Source: Haloterrigena gelatinilytica (lineage in GTDB: Archaea; Halobacteriota; Halobacteria; Halobacteriales; Natrialbaceae). Taken from it: DNA of 64,000 bases. Made by a program: the position numbers and the translations under genes. The stretch is taken from positions 868,001-932,000 of the forward strand of contig NZ_JABUQZ010000001.1 in NCBI RefSeq assembly GCF_013342145.1, read 5' to 3'. A model generated the notes under the pieces. The model saw only the letters and a program-made list of their open reading frames with translations. It was not told where the DNA came from and searched no databases. Within the stretch, counting starts at the first letter, position 1. Every line of letters starts with the position of its first letter. Of the stretch, positions 18,233-27,657 are shown piece by piece.

Positions 18233-18655
18233 ATGACTCGTTTCGACGCAGCCGAGGCGACCGACCGACGAAAACTGTACGTCGATGCTATCACCGCCCA
18301 CCGCGAGCGCGGACGCGGTTTCCTGACCTTCGAAGCCGACGCGGCCGCCCTCGAAGGCGACGGTGACGATGCCGAGACCCCCGACTCGGCGCTCGGCGCT
18401 CCCTGGATCCAGTTCGCAGACAGCACGATCAACGTCGACTGTACCGACGACGAACTCGACACCCTCAAATCCGTTCTCGGGGAGTTCCCGGCGTTCAAGA
18501 TCGACGAGATCAATCGGCCGGAGGACGCCGAGGGCGCCAACGTTCGGGTGAGCGCGAAGGCCGATCCGAACCGGATCGCCCAGTGTCTCGACGCGATCTT
18601 CCAGCGGGTGTACGAACTCCCCGAAGACGCGCGGATCTGGGTGGTCGACCTCTAG
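18233..18655 (+). CDS. Conserved haloarchaeal protein of unknown function
   Basis: A 140-aa soluble acidic protein without membrane segments or cysteine pairs. The sequence begins [20 protein letters not shown] and has segments [43 protein letters not shown] and [16 protein letters not shown] recognise this as a protein conserved beside adk in haloarchaea but know no function. A 60-nt divergent promoter separates it from adk, so joint regulation is possible. Confidence 0.6.
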   Translation: MTRFDAAEATDRRKLYVDAITAHRERGRGFLTFEADAAALEGDGDDAETPDSALGAPWIQFADSTINVDCTDDELDTLKSVLGEFPAFKIDEINRPEDAEGANVRVSAKADPNRIAQCLDAIFQRVYELPEDARIWVVDL

Positions 18656-18700
18656 TCCGGGACTCGTCGCGTTCCGGCTGCCCGTCGATCACCGCAATCG

Positions 18701-18991
18701 CTAGTCGATCGTCAGCTCCCCGTCATCGGATCGATCCTCCCCTTCCTCCCACTCGAGTTCGAACTCGAGTCCGAGTTCGCCCGGGCCCTCGGGCGCCGAA
18801 CTCGAGGTCTCGCGTTCGGCCTTGATCTCGAAGGTGGGTCGTGACGGCGGCGTCATCGTCACCGACTCCCCGCCGGCCTCGAGGCTGACCGGGTCGCCGC
18901 GCTCGAGGCTGTCGGCAACCGTTCGGAGGTAGTCGGCGATCTCGGCCCGATCCATCCGCCGTTCGAACTCGAAGAGGACGTCTTCCGGCAT
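18701..18991 (-). CDS. Amphi-Trp domain protein
   Basis: A 96-aa protein beginning MPEDVLFEFERRMDR; the ORF extends upstream, but those codons lack family features. The helical segment AEIADYLRTVADSLERGDPVSLEAGGE followed by short beta strands (VTMTPPSRPTFEIKAERE) and a terminal LEFELEWEE with a single Trp match the Amphi-Trp domain. Its biochemical role is unknown. Acidic residues dominate, as expected for a haloarchaeal cytosolic protein. Confidence 0.65.
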   Translation of the reverse strand: MPEDVLFEFERRMDRAEIADYLRTVADSLERGDPVSLEAGGESVTMTPPSRPTFEIKAERETSSSAPEGPGELGLEFELEWEEGEDRSDDGELTID

Positions 18992-19391
18992 AGGCCTCCT
19001 ACGGTTCGAACGGTATAGAGTATTCCGCACGGACAGGTCGCGCGTGCGCGAATCAGCCACCGATCGATGCCGATGAATCGACCGTTCTCCGATAGCGGGA
19101 TTCGTCGCGGCGGGTCACGATGACTGATGGCCGAACACGTTCGCTCTCGGACGGGAAATCGGTCGATAAGCTGTCCGCACAAGAACACGATTTCGACGGA
19201 CAACGACAGAAAAAAGACCCTCGACTCCAACCGAATGTTGAGGGACTGAGAGGTGATGGCACGATGCAACGAAGACGAGACGGTCGGATTCACCGGACGG
19301 ACGACCGGTGAGCGGCGACTATCGGGCCGTTTCCAAATAGATAAGTGCTCCCGGCCATCATCCTCCGACATATAAGCGGTCTTCAAACGAG
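18992..19391. promoter_or_regulatory. 400-nt gap holding the cox promoter
   Basis: No convincing gene lies here; the short ORFs have arginine-rich, non-halophilic composition. A TATA-like box CATATAAG at 19369-19376 lies about 20 nt before the GTG at 19392 and about 52 nt before the in-frame ATG at 19425. Another AAATAGATAAG tract lies at 19335-19345. Both could drive coxB-coxAC. Confidence 0.5.
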
Positions 19392-20417
19392 GTGAACACA
19401 ATTTACAGCGCACTAACGACCCCGATGCCGTTGCAGCAGACACGCGTCGACGTGTTCGAGGACATCTTCCTGGTGTTTCTCGGACTCGGGACGCTCGTCG
19501 GTGTCGTCGTAATCTCGTATGTCTTGTACAACGCGTACAAGTATCGAGACGACGGCGAGGCGAAAGACGACGAGTCGCTGCCGACGCTCGGGGAACTACC
19601 GACAGGCGGAAAGGGTGGAAAGAAGCTGTTCCTATCGTTCGGTATCAGCGCAGTCATCGTCATTTCGCTGGTGATCTGGACGTACGGGATGCTCCTGTAC
19701 GTCGAGGATCCCCAGGACGAGTTCGACGAGGAACCGGTCGAAATCGAAGTCACCGGTGAGAGCTTCGCCTGGCACTTCGAGTACGCGAACGGCGTTGAAG
19801 CAAGTAGTACCATGCGCATTCCGGCCGACAAGCCGGTCGCGATCCAGACGACATCGGGCGACGTCTGGCACACGTTCGGCATACCCGACTTACGGGTGAA
19901 AGCCGACGCGATTCCGGGCGAATACGACGAGACGTGGTTCATGGCCGACGAAGCCGGAGCGGAACACGAGATCAAGTGTTTCGAACTCTGTGGTGAGTCC
20001 CACACGGCCATGGTCGGGAACGTACAGGTCATGGAAGAGGAGGCGTTCAACGAGTGGCTCAACGGTCAGCTGACGCTCGACGTCGAGATCGTCGACCAGA
20101 ACGAAGAGCCGGTCACCGAAGGCTACGAGATGACCCTCGAGCACACTCAGAACGACCAGTACGAGGAGGACCTCGTGCACACGTACACCGCCGAGGACTT
20201 CGACGAGAACGGGACGATCAGTCTCGATCACGAGGATCTCCAGCAGGGCGGCGAGTACAACGTGACGATCACGTTCGAGGACGACCAGTACGAGACGGTC
20301 GAGGAGACCATCGAAATCGACGGCCCCTCGAGCGAGACCTTCACGGTCGGCAGCGCCGACGAAGCGGATAATGGAAACGGAACCAACGAGAGCGACGACG
20401 GAGGTGACGGCGAATGA
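19392..20417 (+). CDS. coxB: Cytochrome c oxidase subunit II
   Basis: A 341-aa subunit II if the GTG at 19392 is used, or 330 aa from the ATG at 19425. Two transmembrane helices (about residues 24-47 and 80-103) precede an external cupredoxin domain. CuA ligands are visible as H160, C196, C200, H204 and M207 in the H...CFELCGESHTAM pattern, so this oxidase accepts electrons through CuA, probably from halocyanin or a cytochrome. The C-terminal 110 residues form an extra acidic beta domain beyond the usual end. The stop overlaps the next start (ATGA), indicating translational coupling with coxAC. Confidence 0.93.
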   Translation: MNTIYSALTTPMPLQQTRVDVFEDIFLVFLGLGTLVGVVVISYVLYNAYKYRDDGEAKDDESLPTLGELPTGGKGGKKLFLSFGISAVIVISLVIWTYGMLLYVEDPQDEFDEEPVEIEVTGESFAWHFEYANGVEASSTMRIPADKPVAIQTTSGDVWHTFGIPDLRVKADAIPGEYDETWFMADEAGAEHEIKCFELCGESHTAMVGNVQVMEEEAFNEWLNGQLTLDVEIVDQNEEPVTEGYEMTLEHTQNDQYEEDLVHTYTAEDFDENGTISLDHEDLQQGGEYNVTITFEDDQYETVEETIEIDGPSSETFTVGSADEADNGNGTNESDDGGDGE

Positions 20418-22891
20418 GTGATCTACCGCCGATGACGTCGGTCAAGCGGTGGCTGGTTACGACTAACCACAAGGACGTCGGGATCCTCTATATCGCGACG
20501 GCCCTGTTCTTCCTCCTGCTCGGCGGCGTCCTCGCGCTGCTCTTCCGTGCGCATCTGTGGGCGCCCGGCGGAACGGGGCTACTCGAGACCGTCGAGTTCA
20601 ACCAGGCCGTCTCGGCCCACGGGCTGTTGATGGTCTTCTGGTTCCTCTCGCCGATCGCGTCCGGGTTCGCGAACTACTTCGTCCCGCTGCAGATCGGTGC
20701 GAAGGATCTGGCGTTCCCGCGACTGAACGCCCTGAGCTACTGGTTCTACCTGTTCTCGGGCGTTCTGATGGGGATTTCCTTCTTCCAGGGAACGACGTTC
20801 GCCGGCGGCTGGACGATGTACGCGCCGCTGAACGTGCCGTCGTTCAACACGGTAATGGAGGCGACGGCCGGCGGGAACGCGACGGTGCTCGCGCTCCTGC
20901 TGTTCGTCATCTCGATCACGATCGGGACGGTGAACTTCCTCGTCACGATCCACCGCTCGCGTGCGGAGGGCCTCGGCCTGTGGAACATGCCGATGTTCAC
21001 CTGGTCGTGGCTGCTGACGGTCTGGATGATGCTGTTCGCGTTCGCGGCGTTGCTGGCCGCGCTCCTGTTGCTCTCGATCGACCGGATCATGCTCACGCAG
21101 TACTTCTCGACCGATCAGGGCTCGAGTCTGCTGTGGGCGCACTTGTTCTGGTTCTTCGGGCACCCAGAGGTGTATATCGTCTTCTTCCCCGCTCTGGGAA
21201 TCATGTTCGAGACGTTCCAGACGTTCACGGGGCGACGACTCGTCGGCCGCAAGTGGGTCATCATCGCGATGGTCCTCGTCGCGGTCCAGTCGTTCCTCGT
21301 CTGGATGCACCACATGTTCCTGACGGCGATCAACCTCGAGATCAAGACGCTGTTCATGGCGACGACCATCGGGATCTCGCTGCCGTTCGACCTGATGGTC
21401 TTCGCGCTGATCTACACGATGGTCAAGGGACGCGTGCGGTTTACCACGCCGTTCCTGTTCAGCCTCGGGGCGCTCGTGCTGTTCATCCTCGGCGGTATCA
21501 CCGGGGTCTTCCTCGGTGCCGTCGTGCTGGACTACGAGTTCCGCGGCACCTACTGGGTCGTCGCGCACTTCCACTACGTGATGGTCTCCGGCGTCACCGC
21601 GCTGGTCGGCGGGATCTACTACTGGTGGCCGAAGATAACCGGGAAGATGTACTCCGAGACGCTCGGAAAGCTCAACTTCGCGGTCTACTTCGTCGGGTTC
21701 AACCTGCTGTACTTCCCGCTGTTCCTCGCCTGGGAGACGCCGCGACGTGTCTTCCACTACAGCGAGGGCGCACAGATCTACCATCAGGCAGCGACAGTCG
21801 GTGCGTTCATCTTCGGCGCGTCGTTCCTGATCATGTTCTTCACGCTCGGGAAGAGCCTGCTCTCGGGTCCCGACGCACCCGATAACCCCTGGGAGTACTC
21901 CCGTACCGCCGAGTGGGCGATCCCCTCGCCGCCGCCGCTGGAGAACTGGACCGACCGACCCAGCTACGCCAGCGGTCGCCTCGAGTTCGTCGACGACGCG
22001 GCGGCTGCGACCGACGGCGGCGTCGCGACCGGACACGGTGAAGCGACGGCCGTGGACACGACTCACGAGGAACACGCCGACCACGCCAGTATTTGGCCCT
22101 TCGGCATCGGGGTCGGTACGTTCGTCCTCTTCCTCGGCCTGTCCGGAATGACGCCGTACGTCCACGAATTCATTCAGGGCACCGACCACCCGCCGGAACA
22201 CCTCGCCAGCGCCGCGGCCGAACCGAGTATCACGTATCCGATTCTGTCGCTTCTCGGCGTCGGAATCCTCGGTGTCGCGCTGTTCAAGTTCGGCGTCGAG
22301 GAGTTCAACGTGCCCGAGATGGCAGTCGCCGAACGCTGGCCGTTCGGCGGCGTCGGCAACACGAAGCTCGGCGTCTGGGTCTTCCTGGCCTCGGACGTCG
22401 TCGTCTTCGGCGGCGCGATCGGGGCGTACGTCTTCATGCGCCTCCACAGCGGCTGGGGTAACTGGCACCTCGACACGATCACTATGGCGGGGCTGTTCAA
22501 CACCTACGTCCTGCTCACCTCGAGCTTCACGGTTATCCTGGCGCTGGCCTTCGCCGAACGGAAGAACAAGAAGGCCATGCTCACCTCGATGGTCGTGACG
22601 GTCCTGTTGGCGTTCGTCTTCATGGGCGTCAAGGCCTTCGAGTACAGCAGCAAGTTCGCCGACGGTCACTACTGGTTCAGCGGGATCGATTACTCGATCT
22701 ACTTCGTCACGACCGGGCTGCACGCGCTGCACGTGCTCCTCGGCGTGCTCGTCGCGCTGTTCATGATCTACCGGATCGTCAGCGTCGACGCCTACCTGGA
22801 AGACCACCGACCGGTGGAGTTCTTCGGGCTCTACTGGCACTTCGTCGACATCGTCTGGGTCTTCCTCTTCCCGCTGTTCTACCTGATGTAG
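20414..22891 (+). CDS. coxAC: Fused cytochrome c oxidase subunits I and III
   Basis: An 825-aa protein. Residues 1-510 are subunit I: H69 (heme a), the CuB centre H250 and Y254 in GHPEVY with H299/H300, and WVVAHFHYVM with H385 and H387 for the hemes. The AKDLAFPRLN segment keeps the aspartate at the D-channel entrance. A linker (about 511-590, acidic and His-containing) leads to subunit III-like helices (about 590-825, ending YWHFVDIVWVFLFPLFYL). Such I-III fusions are known in haloarchaea and some bacteria. It is the proton-pumping core of a heme-copper oxidase and is coupled to coxB by overlapping ATGA. Confidence 0.94.
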   Translation: MSDLPPMTSVKRWLVTTNHKDVGILYIATALFFLLLGGVLALLFRAHLWAPGGTGLLETVEFNQAVSAHGLLMVFWFLSPIASGFANYFVPLQIGAKDLAFPRLNALSYWFYLFSGVLMGISFFQGTTFAGGWTMYAPLNVPSFNTVMEATAGGNATVLALLLFVISITIGTVNFLVTIHRSRAEGLGLWNMPMFTWSWLLTVWMMLFAFAALLAALLLLSIDRIMLTQYFSTDQGSSLLWAHLFWFFGHPEVYIVFFPALGIMFETFQTFTGRRLVGRKWVIIAMVLVAVQSFLVWMHHMFLTAINLEIKTLFMATTIGISLPFDLMVFALIYTMVKGRVRFTTPFLFSLGALVLFILGGITGVFLGAVVLDYEFRGTYWVVAHFHYVMVSGVTALVGGIYYWWPKITGKMYSETLGKLNFAVYFVGFNLLYFPLFLAWETPRRVFHYSEGAQIYHQAATVGAFIFGASFLIMFFTLGKSLLSGPDAPDNPWEYSRTAEWAIPSPPPLENWTDRPSYASGRLEFVDDAAAATDGGVATGHGEATAVDTTHEEHADHASIWPFGIGVGTFVLFLGLSGMTPYVHEFIQGTDHPPEHLASAAAEPSITYPILSLLGVGILGVALFKFGVEEFNVPEMAVAERWPFGGVGNTKLGVWVFLASDVVVFGGAIGAYVFMRLHSGWGNWHLDTITMAGLFNTYVLLTSSFTVILALAFAERKNKKAMLTSMVVTVLLAFVFMGVKAFEYSSKFADGHYWFSGIDYSIYFVTTGLHALHVLLGVLVALFMIYRIVSVDAYLEDHRPVEFFGLYWHFVDIVWVFLFPLFYLM

Positions 22892-22927
22892 CGGCCCTGC
22901 GGCCCGCTACACGATTCGGTTGATTTT
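22888..22927 (+). terminator. Terminator-like hairpin and T-tract after coxAC
   Basis: Arms GTAGCGGCC (22888-22896) and GGCCCGCTAC (22901-22910) pair with one bulged G around a CTGC loop, overlapping the stop codon. The tract GATTTTTCG follows at 22921-22929. The next gene converges from the other strand, so a terminator is expected here. Confidence 0.55.
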
Positions 22928-23141
22928 TCGCGGCGCTCGATCGGCTGCCACCATCGTGAGTCACGACCGTCTCGTCCGCGTTCATTGGCTCGTCATCGTC
23001 GATCGGCTCGTCTCCGTTCGACGTCGGACGTGAGAAGCGAACGTTCGGAATACCTGCCGACGTAGTTATGACTCGAGCGAGTGTGAGTACGGCGCTACGA
23101 TTCTCGCCGCCGACGGACGTCAGCCGAACCGAGCGGCGCGA

Positions 23142-24827
23142 TCACGGGTCGTCGCGAGGGATCGAGAATCCGGCACGGAGGACCAAGAGGCACGCCGTGA
23201 CGACGACTATCACCACGCCACCGAGGAGTGCAACGAGACTCGACGGCGTCCCGTCGGTGTGCGTCTCCTCGGATTCTCCGGCGGTCGCTCTGATGGGGCG
23301 TCGATCGCTCGAGACCAGCGCGTCCGCCGCCGCCTCGGCGTCGACGATCCCGTGACCGTAGCGGATCTCCGATCCCGACTGTGCCGTCTGGGGTGTCCAG
23401 GCCGTCCCGTACAGCGCGTCCTCGAGGTCGTCGGGCGTCGCAGTCGGATCGATCGAGCGGAGCAAGGCGACCGCTCCGGAGACGTGCGGGGTCGCCATCG
23501 ACGTCCCCGGCAGCGACTGATAGCCGCCGGGAACGGTGCTCGTAACCCGGACGCCCGGGGCCACGACGTCGGGAGCGGTGTACGACGACGGCCACGATTG
23601 CAGCGGCGTTTGCCATTCGGATCGGTCGATCCGTTCACCGCCGGAAAACGCGGGGACGACACCGCTCTCGTCGACGGCGCCGACGCTGACGGCGTCGTAG
23701 ACGTTCCCGGGCGAGTTCGACGTCTCGATGCCCTCGTTTCCGACCGCCGCGACGACGACGGCGCCGCTGTCCCTGGCGTTTCGAACCGGATCGATCAACG
23801 CGTCGTGTCTGCCGTTCACTCCGAGGCTCATACTGATCACGTCGGCCTCGGACGCGAGCGCCCACTCCATGCCGGCGACGATCTGTGCGAACGAGCCGCT
23901 GGTCTCGCGCAGGACGAGCCCGTGGAGCAGCTCCGCCTCCGGAGCGACGCCGATTCGAGCGCCGCTCGCGGTTCCGCCGGCGATGGTGCCGCTGACGTGC
24001 GTGCCGTGCGTTCCGGAATCGTAGGGCGTCGACCCTTCGATGCGGTTCCCGTCGGCGTCGAACTCGGCCCAGCCGCCCGGGTACGTCGGATCCGACGGAT
24101 CGTCGGTGTAGAGGTCGAGGTCCGGGTGCGTCGCGTCGATTCCGGTATCGAGGACGGCGACGCGGACCCCCTCGCCCCGCGTTCCGTACTCCTCCCAGAC
24201 GGCGGACGCGTTCAGTAACTCGAGTCCGGCGGTCGGTCGCGGATCGGTAGCGGTCGTGTCGACGTCCGTTGTCGTGGCTTCCGCTCTGTCCGTCGCCCCC
24301 ACTGCGGTCGTATTCGACGGCGGCCGCTCGGGGACGGAGAGTTCGAAGTTCTCGTGGACCGCCTCGACCGCGGGGAACCGAGCGAACGTCTCGAGGTCGA
24401 CCCGCTCGGTGTCGACGGTGAGCAACACGGCGTTGGCCACCCAGAACTCGGTCTCGACGCTGATTCCCGCGGTTCGGTCGACGTAGTCGACCAGCGGTTC
24501 CTGGCTCTCCTCGGCGCGCTCCGCGAGGTACGCGTCGGCGTCGTCGGCCGGGACCGCGTCGGGAACCGTCGGCTCCTCGAGTCGGACCACGACCTCGACC
24601 GTCTCGTCTGACGACTCGAGGGAGTCGTCGATTCTGATCGACTCGTCGGCCGTCGTCTCGTTGTCGGCGTCACCGTCGGCCAGCGACGCGCCGAAACCGC
24701 CGGCGGCGAGAGCGCTACCGCTAGCGAGGACGGGTGTCGAGAGCGTCATCGTCAGCACCAGACAGACGAGAACGACGGACCGCAGCCGATCGGAGCCCGG
24801 ACTCGAGTCCGGGAGGGAAGGCGCCAT
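23142..24827 (-). CDS. Secreted, membrane-anchored subtilisin-like serine protease (S8 family)
   Basis: A 561-aa preproprotein. Residues 1-42 are a signal peptide (hydrophobic SVVLVCLVLTMTL, then ASGSALAAGG). Residues 75-165 look like an I9-type propeptide, and the catalytic domain spans about 205-505. The triad is D227 (AVLDTGID), H274 (GTHGTHVSG) and S443 (GTSMATPHVSG), with the oxyanion N364 in AVGNEG. A C-terminal helix (about residues 527-550) would anchor it in the membrane, unlike freely secreted halolysins. It is probably an extracellular endopeptidase. It converges on the cox operon and need not be related to it. Confidence 0.9.
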   Translation of the reverse strand: MAPSLPDSSPGSDRLRSVVLVCLVLTMTLSTPVLASGSALAAGGFGASLADGDADNETTADESIRIDDSLESSDETVEVVVRLEEPTVPDAVPADDADAYLAERAEESQEPLVDYVDRTAGISVETEFWVANAVLLTVDTERVDLETFARFPAVEAVHENFELSVPERPPSNTTAVGATDRAEATTTDVDTTATDPRPTAGLELLNASAVWEEYGTRGEGVRVAVLDTGIDATHPDLDLYTDDPSDPTYPGGWAEFDADGNRIEGSTPYDSGTHGTHVSGTIAGGTASGARIGVAPEAELLHGLVLRETSGSFAQIVAGMEWALASEADVISMSLGVNGRHDALIDPVRNARDSGAVVVAAVGNEGIETSNSPGNVYDAVSVGAVDESGVVPAFSGGERIDRSEWQTPLQSWPSSYTAPDVVAPGVRVTSTVPGGYQSLPGTSMATPHVSGAVALLRSIDPTATPDDLEDALYGTAWTPQTAQSGSEIRYGHGIVDAEAAADALVSSDRRPIRATAGESEETHTDGTPSSLVALLGGVVIVVVTACLLVLRAGFSIPRDDP

Positions 24828-24930
24828 GCTACCGTCAGAGGCAGCCGTCGAATAACAATGTTCTGGGGAACTGACTGTCGCCGAGACGGAACGGTTGACG
24901 AGAGACGCCGCGAGTCAGCGTTCGAATCGG

Positions 24931-25248
24931 TCAGCCGGCCCAGACGAGCGCGTAGATAAAGGTAAACAGAAAGTACGTGAGGAAGACGGAGACGGCCGCC
25001 TTGACGTGGAAGGTGAAGAGTTCGTGCTCTTCGTCGTCTCGCACGTCCTCGACGGCCGCCCGCTCCTCGTCGCTCAGTTCGTCGGGATGGGCGACGTCGA
25101 GATGGTACGTCGCGTACCGCTGGACGCGAAACGGTCGCCCGCAGTAGGGACAGGTCGTTTCGGGCTCCTCGCCGGCCGGAACGTCGTACTCGTACTCCGT
25201 CACCGGTTCGGGGTGCAGATCGACGTCGGTGAGTTGCCCGGCGGTCAT
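24931..25248 (-). CDS. Zinc-finger membrane protein of the oxidase neighbourhood (DUF7410-like)
   Basis: A 105-aa protein starting at MTAGQLTDVD; the ORF runs upstream to 25272 without family support. Residues 30-60 hold a C2H2-type finger (CPYCGRPF, then HLDVAH), followed by an acidic stretch and a C-terminal transmembrane helix (about 82-103, FLTYFLFTFIYALVW). This architecture recurs beside cytochrome oxidase genes in haloarchaea. A role in oxidase assembly or metal delivery is inferred from location only. Confidence 0.6.
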   Translation of the reverse strand: MTAGQLTDVDLHPEPVTEYEYDVPAGEEPETTCPYCGRPFRVQRYATYHLDVAHPDELSDEERAAVEDVRDDEEHELFTFHVKAAVSVFLTYFLFTFIYALVWAG

Positions 25249-25346
25249 TCGTTGTCCTCGCGTTGGGAGCACGCGAAGAAGTGTCTACCGGTGTTCGATG
25301 ACGCGGTATGGAATGCAATACTGGCTGTGCCGGAGATGATACCGTC

Positions 25347-26750
25347 TTAGCTCGGCACGTACGCGGCTTCCGCACCGGGAACCGAGACCAGATACAGGCT
25401 GATCATCGTAAAGAAGATCATGACGACGATGAAGGGGTACTGGCTCCGGATCGCCTGCAGTTTGCCGGGGAACAGGTCGAACGAGACGGTGTGGGAAAGC
25501 CAGACCGCGAGGACGTGACCGAGCAGGATTCCGGCGATTTCGACGTAGCCGAACCACGACGTCAGGGCGTACTCCGTCGGGTTCTCGGGTGGGTTCAGCG
25601 GCGCGGCGACGGTGTCGATCAGCGACGGCCACAGCGAGATCGAGAAGCCGGCGTAGTGGGCGAAGTGATAGCCCGCGGCGATCGCGAGCAGCGGGGCCGC
25701 AAACCGGAGTCCGAGGTATCGCCGCGAGAGGTACGTCTCGGCGCGCTCGCGGGTGCGTTCCGCGGCGATCCAGTAGACCGCCCAGAAGACGCCGAACCCG
25801 GCCAGCAACAACACGAGGTAGACGAGGCGCGGCGGGAAGCCGAGCCCGACCAGCGCCTCGACGGTCCGGGCGCCGGGCGCGGTCACGACGAAGCCGCTGT
25901 AGGTCAACTCCCAGACCAACGCGAGCACGAACGCGACCAGCGAGACGTCGGTCACCACGTCGTCCTCGCCCAGCCTCGAGCCCGGATACCGTAACTCGAG
26001 TCCCTCGTCGGTCCGCTGGATGGGTGCGACGGCGCCGTAGAGCCGGAACCAGACCGAGAGCGGGTCGCCCTTCCGGAACCACGTCTCGGGAGTAAAGGCG
26101 ACCGCGCCACCGATCGTGAACGCCGAGTAGGCGACCACGACGGCCACGAGCGCGCGCGGCGAGCTACTCAGGGGCGCGACCAACTCGAGCCAGACGAGCG
26201 CGAGCAGGCCGCCGACTGCGGGCCAGGAGCCGAGCTGGTCCGGGTAGGTCGCGTAGCCGTTGGGAAGCGCGGTCGCGATTCGCCGCCACGGGTTGAGCGC
26301 GGGCCACGGGTTGCCGACGGCGTACGTCCCGAGGGTCAACAGCGCGCGGCCGCCGACGAACGTCAACAACACGGCCGCGCTGAAACTGCCGTTCGGCGGC
26401 CCGAAGAGTCCGACGACGATGACGAACGCGAGCGCTCCGACGCCGATCGTTCCCAGGAGCAACGACCCGGCCGTTCGGAGCCGCTCGAGCGGCAGGGAGA
26501 GCGTATCGTCGTGGTACCGACCGATGGTCCGCCGATCGGTCACGAGCATCGTCAGCACCGCCGACGCGCCGATGACGCCGCCGCCGGTCGCGAGGTACAG
26601 CCACGTCGGAACCGACGTATCTCCCCGGCTGCCCCCGAGTCCCGCCGCGACGTTACTCGCCGCGACGACGCCGGCGCCGGCGCCGACGGCCAGTACTGTG
26701 AGCGCACAGGCGATCCCGACTCGGCGGGCGAACACCGAACGTTCACTCAT
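25347..26750 (-). CDS. Polytopic membrane protein, haloarchaeal fenitrothion-hydrolase-annotated family
   Basis: A 467-aa protein starting at MSERSVFARR with about 11-12 transmembrane helices. Similar haloarchaeal proteins are often labelled fenitrothion hydrolase, but no hydrolase motif is visible. Histidines cluster in or near a late helix (GYHFAHYAGFSISLWP) and before another (LLGHVLAVWLSHTVSFD), which could bind heme or copper. The family commonly lies between oxidase genes, as here (coxB-coxAC on one side, subunit IV on the other, divergent). I infer a role in oxidase maturation or as an accessory subunit; the hydrolase name should not be trusted. Confidence 0.6.
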   Translation of the reverse strand: MSERSVFARRVGIACALTVLAVGAGAGVVAASNVAAGLGGSRGDTSVPTWLYLATGGGVIGASAVLTMLVTDRRTIGRYHDDTLSLPLERLRTAGSLLLGTIGVGALAFVIVVGLFGPPNGSFSAAVLLTFVGGRALLTLGTYAVGNPWPALNPWRRIATALPNGYATYPDQLGSWPAVGGLLALVWLELVAPLSSSPRALVAVVVAYSAFTIGGAVAFTPETWFRKGDPLSVWFRLYGAVAPIQRTDEGLELRYPGSRLGEDDVVTDVSLVAFVLALVWELTYSGFVVTAPGARTVEALVGLGFPPRLVYLVLLLAGFGVFWAVYWIAAERTRERAETYLSRRYLGLRFAAPLLAIAAGYHFAHYAGFSISLWPSLIDTVAAPLNPPENPTEYALTSWFGYVEIAGILLGHVLAVWLSHTVSFDLFPGKLQAIRSQYPFIVVMIFFTMISLYLVSVPGAEAAYVPS

Positions 26751-26861
26751 TAGTAAACGGTTGGACTGCGCTCCCATCTACGTGTCGTTTCACTCGAGAA
26801 CCGGCCGTGAAATCGCGTCGAAAAGGTACCGCGACTCGCCGCAGTCGATCGTTTGAGGAAG

Positions 26862-26868
26862 GTATAAG
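26862..26868 (+). promoter_or_regulatory. TATA-like box of the subunit IV gene
   Basis: GTATAAG lies about 28 nt before the ATG at 26894, the standard spacing for a leaderless haloarchaeal transcript. The divergent membrane-protein gene starts at 26750. Confidence 0.55.
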
Positions 26869-26893
26869 TGGCCGTCATCCGCATTGTACACCA

Positions 26894-27157
26894 ATGGCTG
26901 ATATCCGGACGTACACCCTCATATACATCGCACTGGTGGCGCTGGCTACGGGGAAGTTCGTCTTCTTCCACGTCGAGGCAATCGGCTACGATATGGCGTT
27001 GGCCGGAACGCTCATTCTGGCGGTCATCAAGGTCGGACTGATCGCCGGTTACTTCCAGCACCTGAAGGAGGAGCCGCGGTCGATTAGCTACATGATGGCC
27101 ACCGCCGTGTTCATGGTCTTCCTGCTGACCATCGCGGCGGGGTACTCCATCCAGTAA
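26894..27157 (+). CDS. Cytochrome c oxidase subunit IV family protein
   Basis: An 87-aa protein with three hydrophobic helices (about residues 7-25, 35-56 and 66-86). The pattern TLIYIALVALATGKFVFF, ALAGTLILAVIKVGLIAGYFQHLK and MATAVFMVFLLTIAAGY is that of the small prokaryotic cytochrome oxidase subunit IV (CoxD/CyoD-like) family. It would stabilise the CoxAC-CoxB complex. The start at 26894 is supported by the TATA box 28 nt upstream; the longer ORF is unlikely. Confidence 0.82.
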   Translation: MADIRTYTLIYIALVALATGKFVFFHVEAIGYDMALAGTLILAVIKVGLIAGYFQHLKEEPRSISYMMATAVFMVFLLTIAAGYSIQ

Positions 27158-27297
27158 CCGCGGTCGCCGTCATCGACGACGGCCCTGGAACCCCAGCATC
27201 GTCCGCTATCAGTGTTTGGCTCTATTCGGCTCGAGTCTTATCCAGCTCCGCCTGACTCGAGCCGTGCGCGTTCTCTAACTCCTCGAGGAGCAGACCC

Positions 27298-27657
27298 TCA
27301 GACCGGTTGGAAGCGGTAGCCGTCCCAGTCCTGACTCTCCGGTTCGCGGATGCCGGCGCCGGGTTCGCGGAGTTCCTCGACGTAAACGGGTTCGACCTCG
27401 TCGCCGGTTTCGATGTCGTCAGTGGTCGCCTGGCCGAGCGCGCGGACCGACTCGCCCTCTACGTCGAATTCGACGATGGCGAGCGTGTTGGGTTCGCGAA
27501 CGCCGGGCGGCGTTGCCGTGCTCTTAGTCCAGGTCACGACTTCGCCGGTGTACTCGCTGAGATCGATCGTGCCGACGGGTTCGGCGCCGCCGCGACTACG
27601 TGGGTGACCGGGATAGCTGATCGAGCCGTCCTCGTACTCGTAGGCGTCCATGCTCAT
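27298..27657 (-). CDS. OB-fold (DUF35) acyl-CoA-associated partner of thiolase
   Basis: A 119-aa protein. The C-terminal two thirds match the DUF35 OB fold (GEVVTWTKSTATPPGVREPNTLAIVEFD, then GDEVEPVYVEE). Members normally have an N-terminal rubredoxin-like zinc ribbon, yet this protein has no cysteine at all; the region is DGSISYPGHPRSRGG instead. Its start overlaps the thiolase stop (ATGA), as in two-subunit archaeal thiolases, where the OB protein is the second subunit and may bind CoA or channel acyl groups. Confidence 0.8.
   Translation of the reverse strand: MSMDAYEYEDGSISYPGHPRSRGGAEPVGTIDLSEYTGEVVTWTKSTATPPGVREPNTLAIVEFDVEGESVRALGQATTDDIETGDEVEPVYVEELREPGAGIREPESQDWDGYRFQPV

Noticed and set aside
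20579-22840. Very long minus-strand open frame opposite coxAC (753 codons)
   Set aside because: It is the antisense of a GC-rich coding gene with a biased third position; its product is rich in Arg, His and Glu with no family features.
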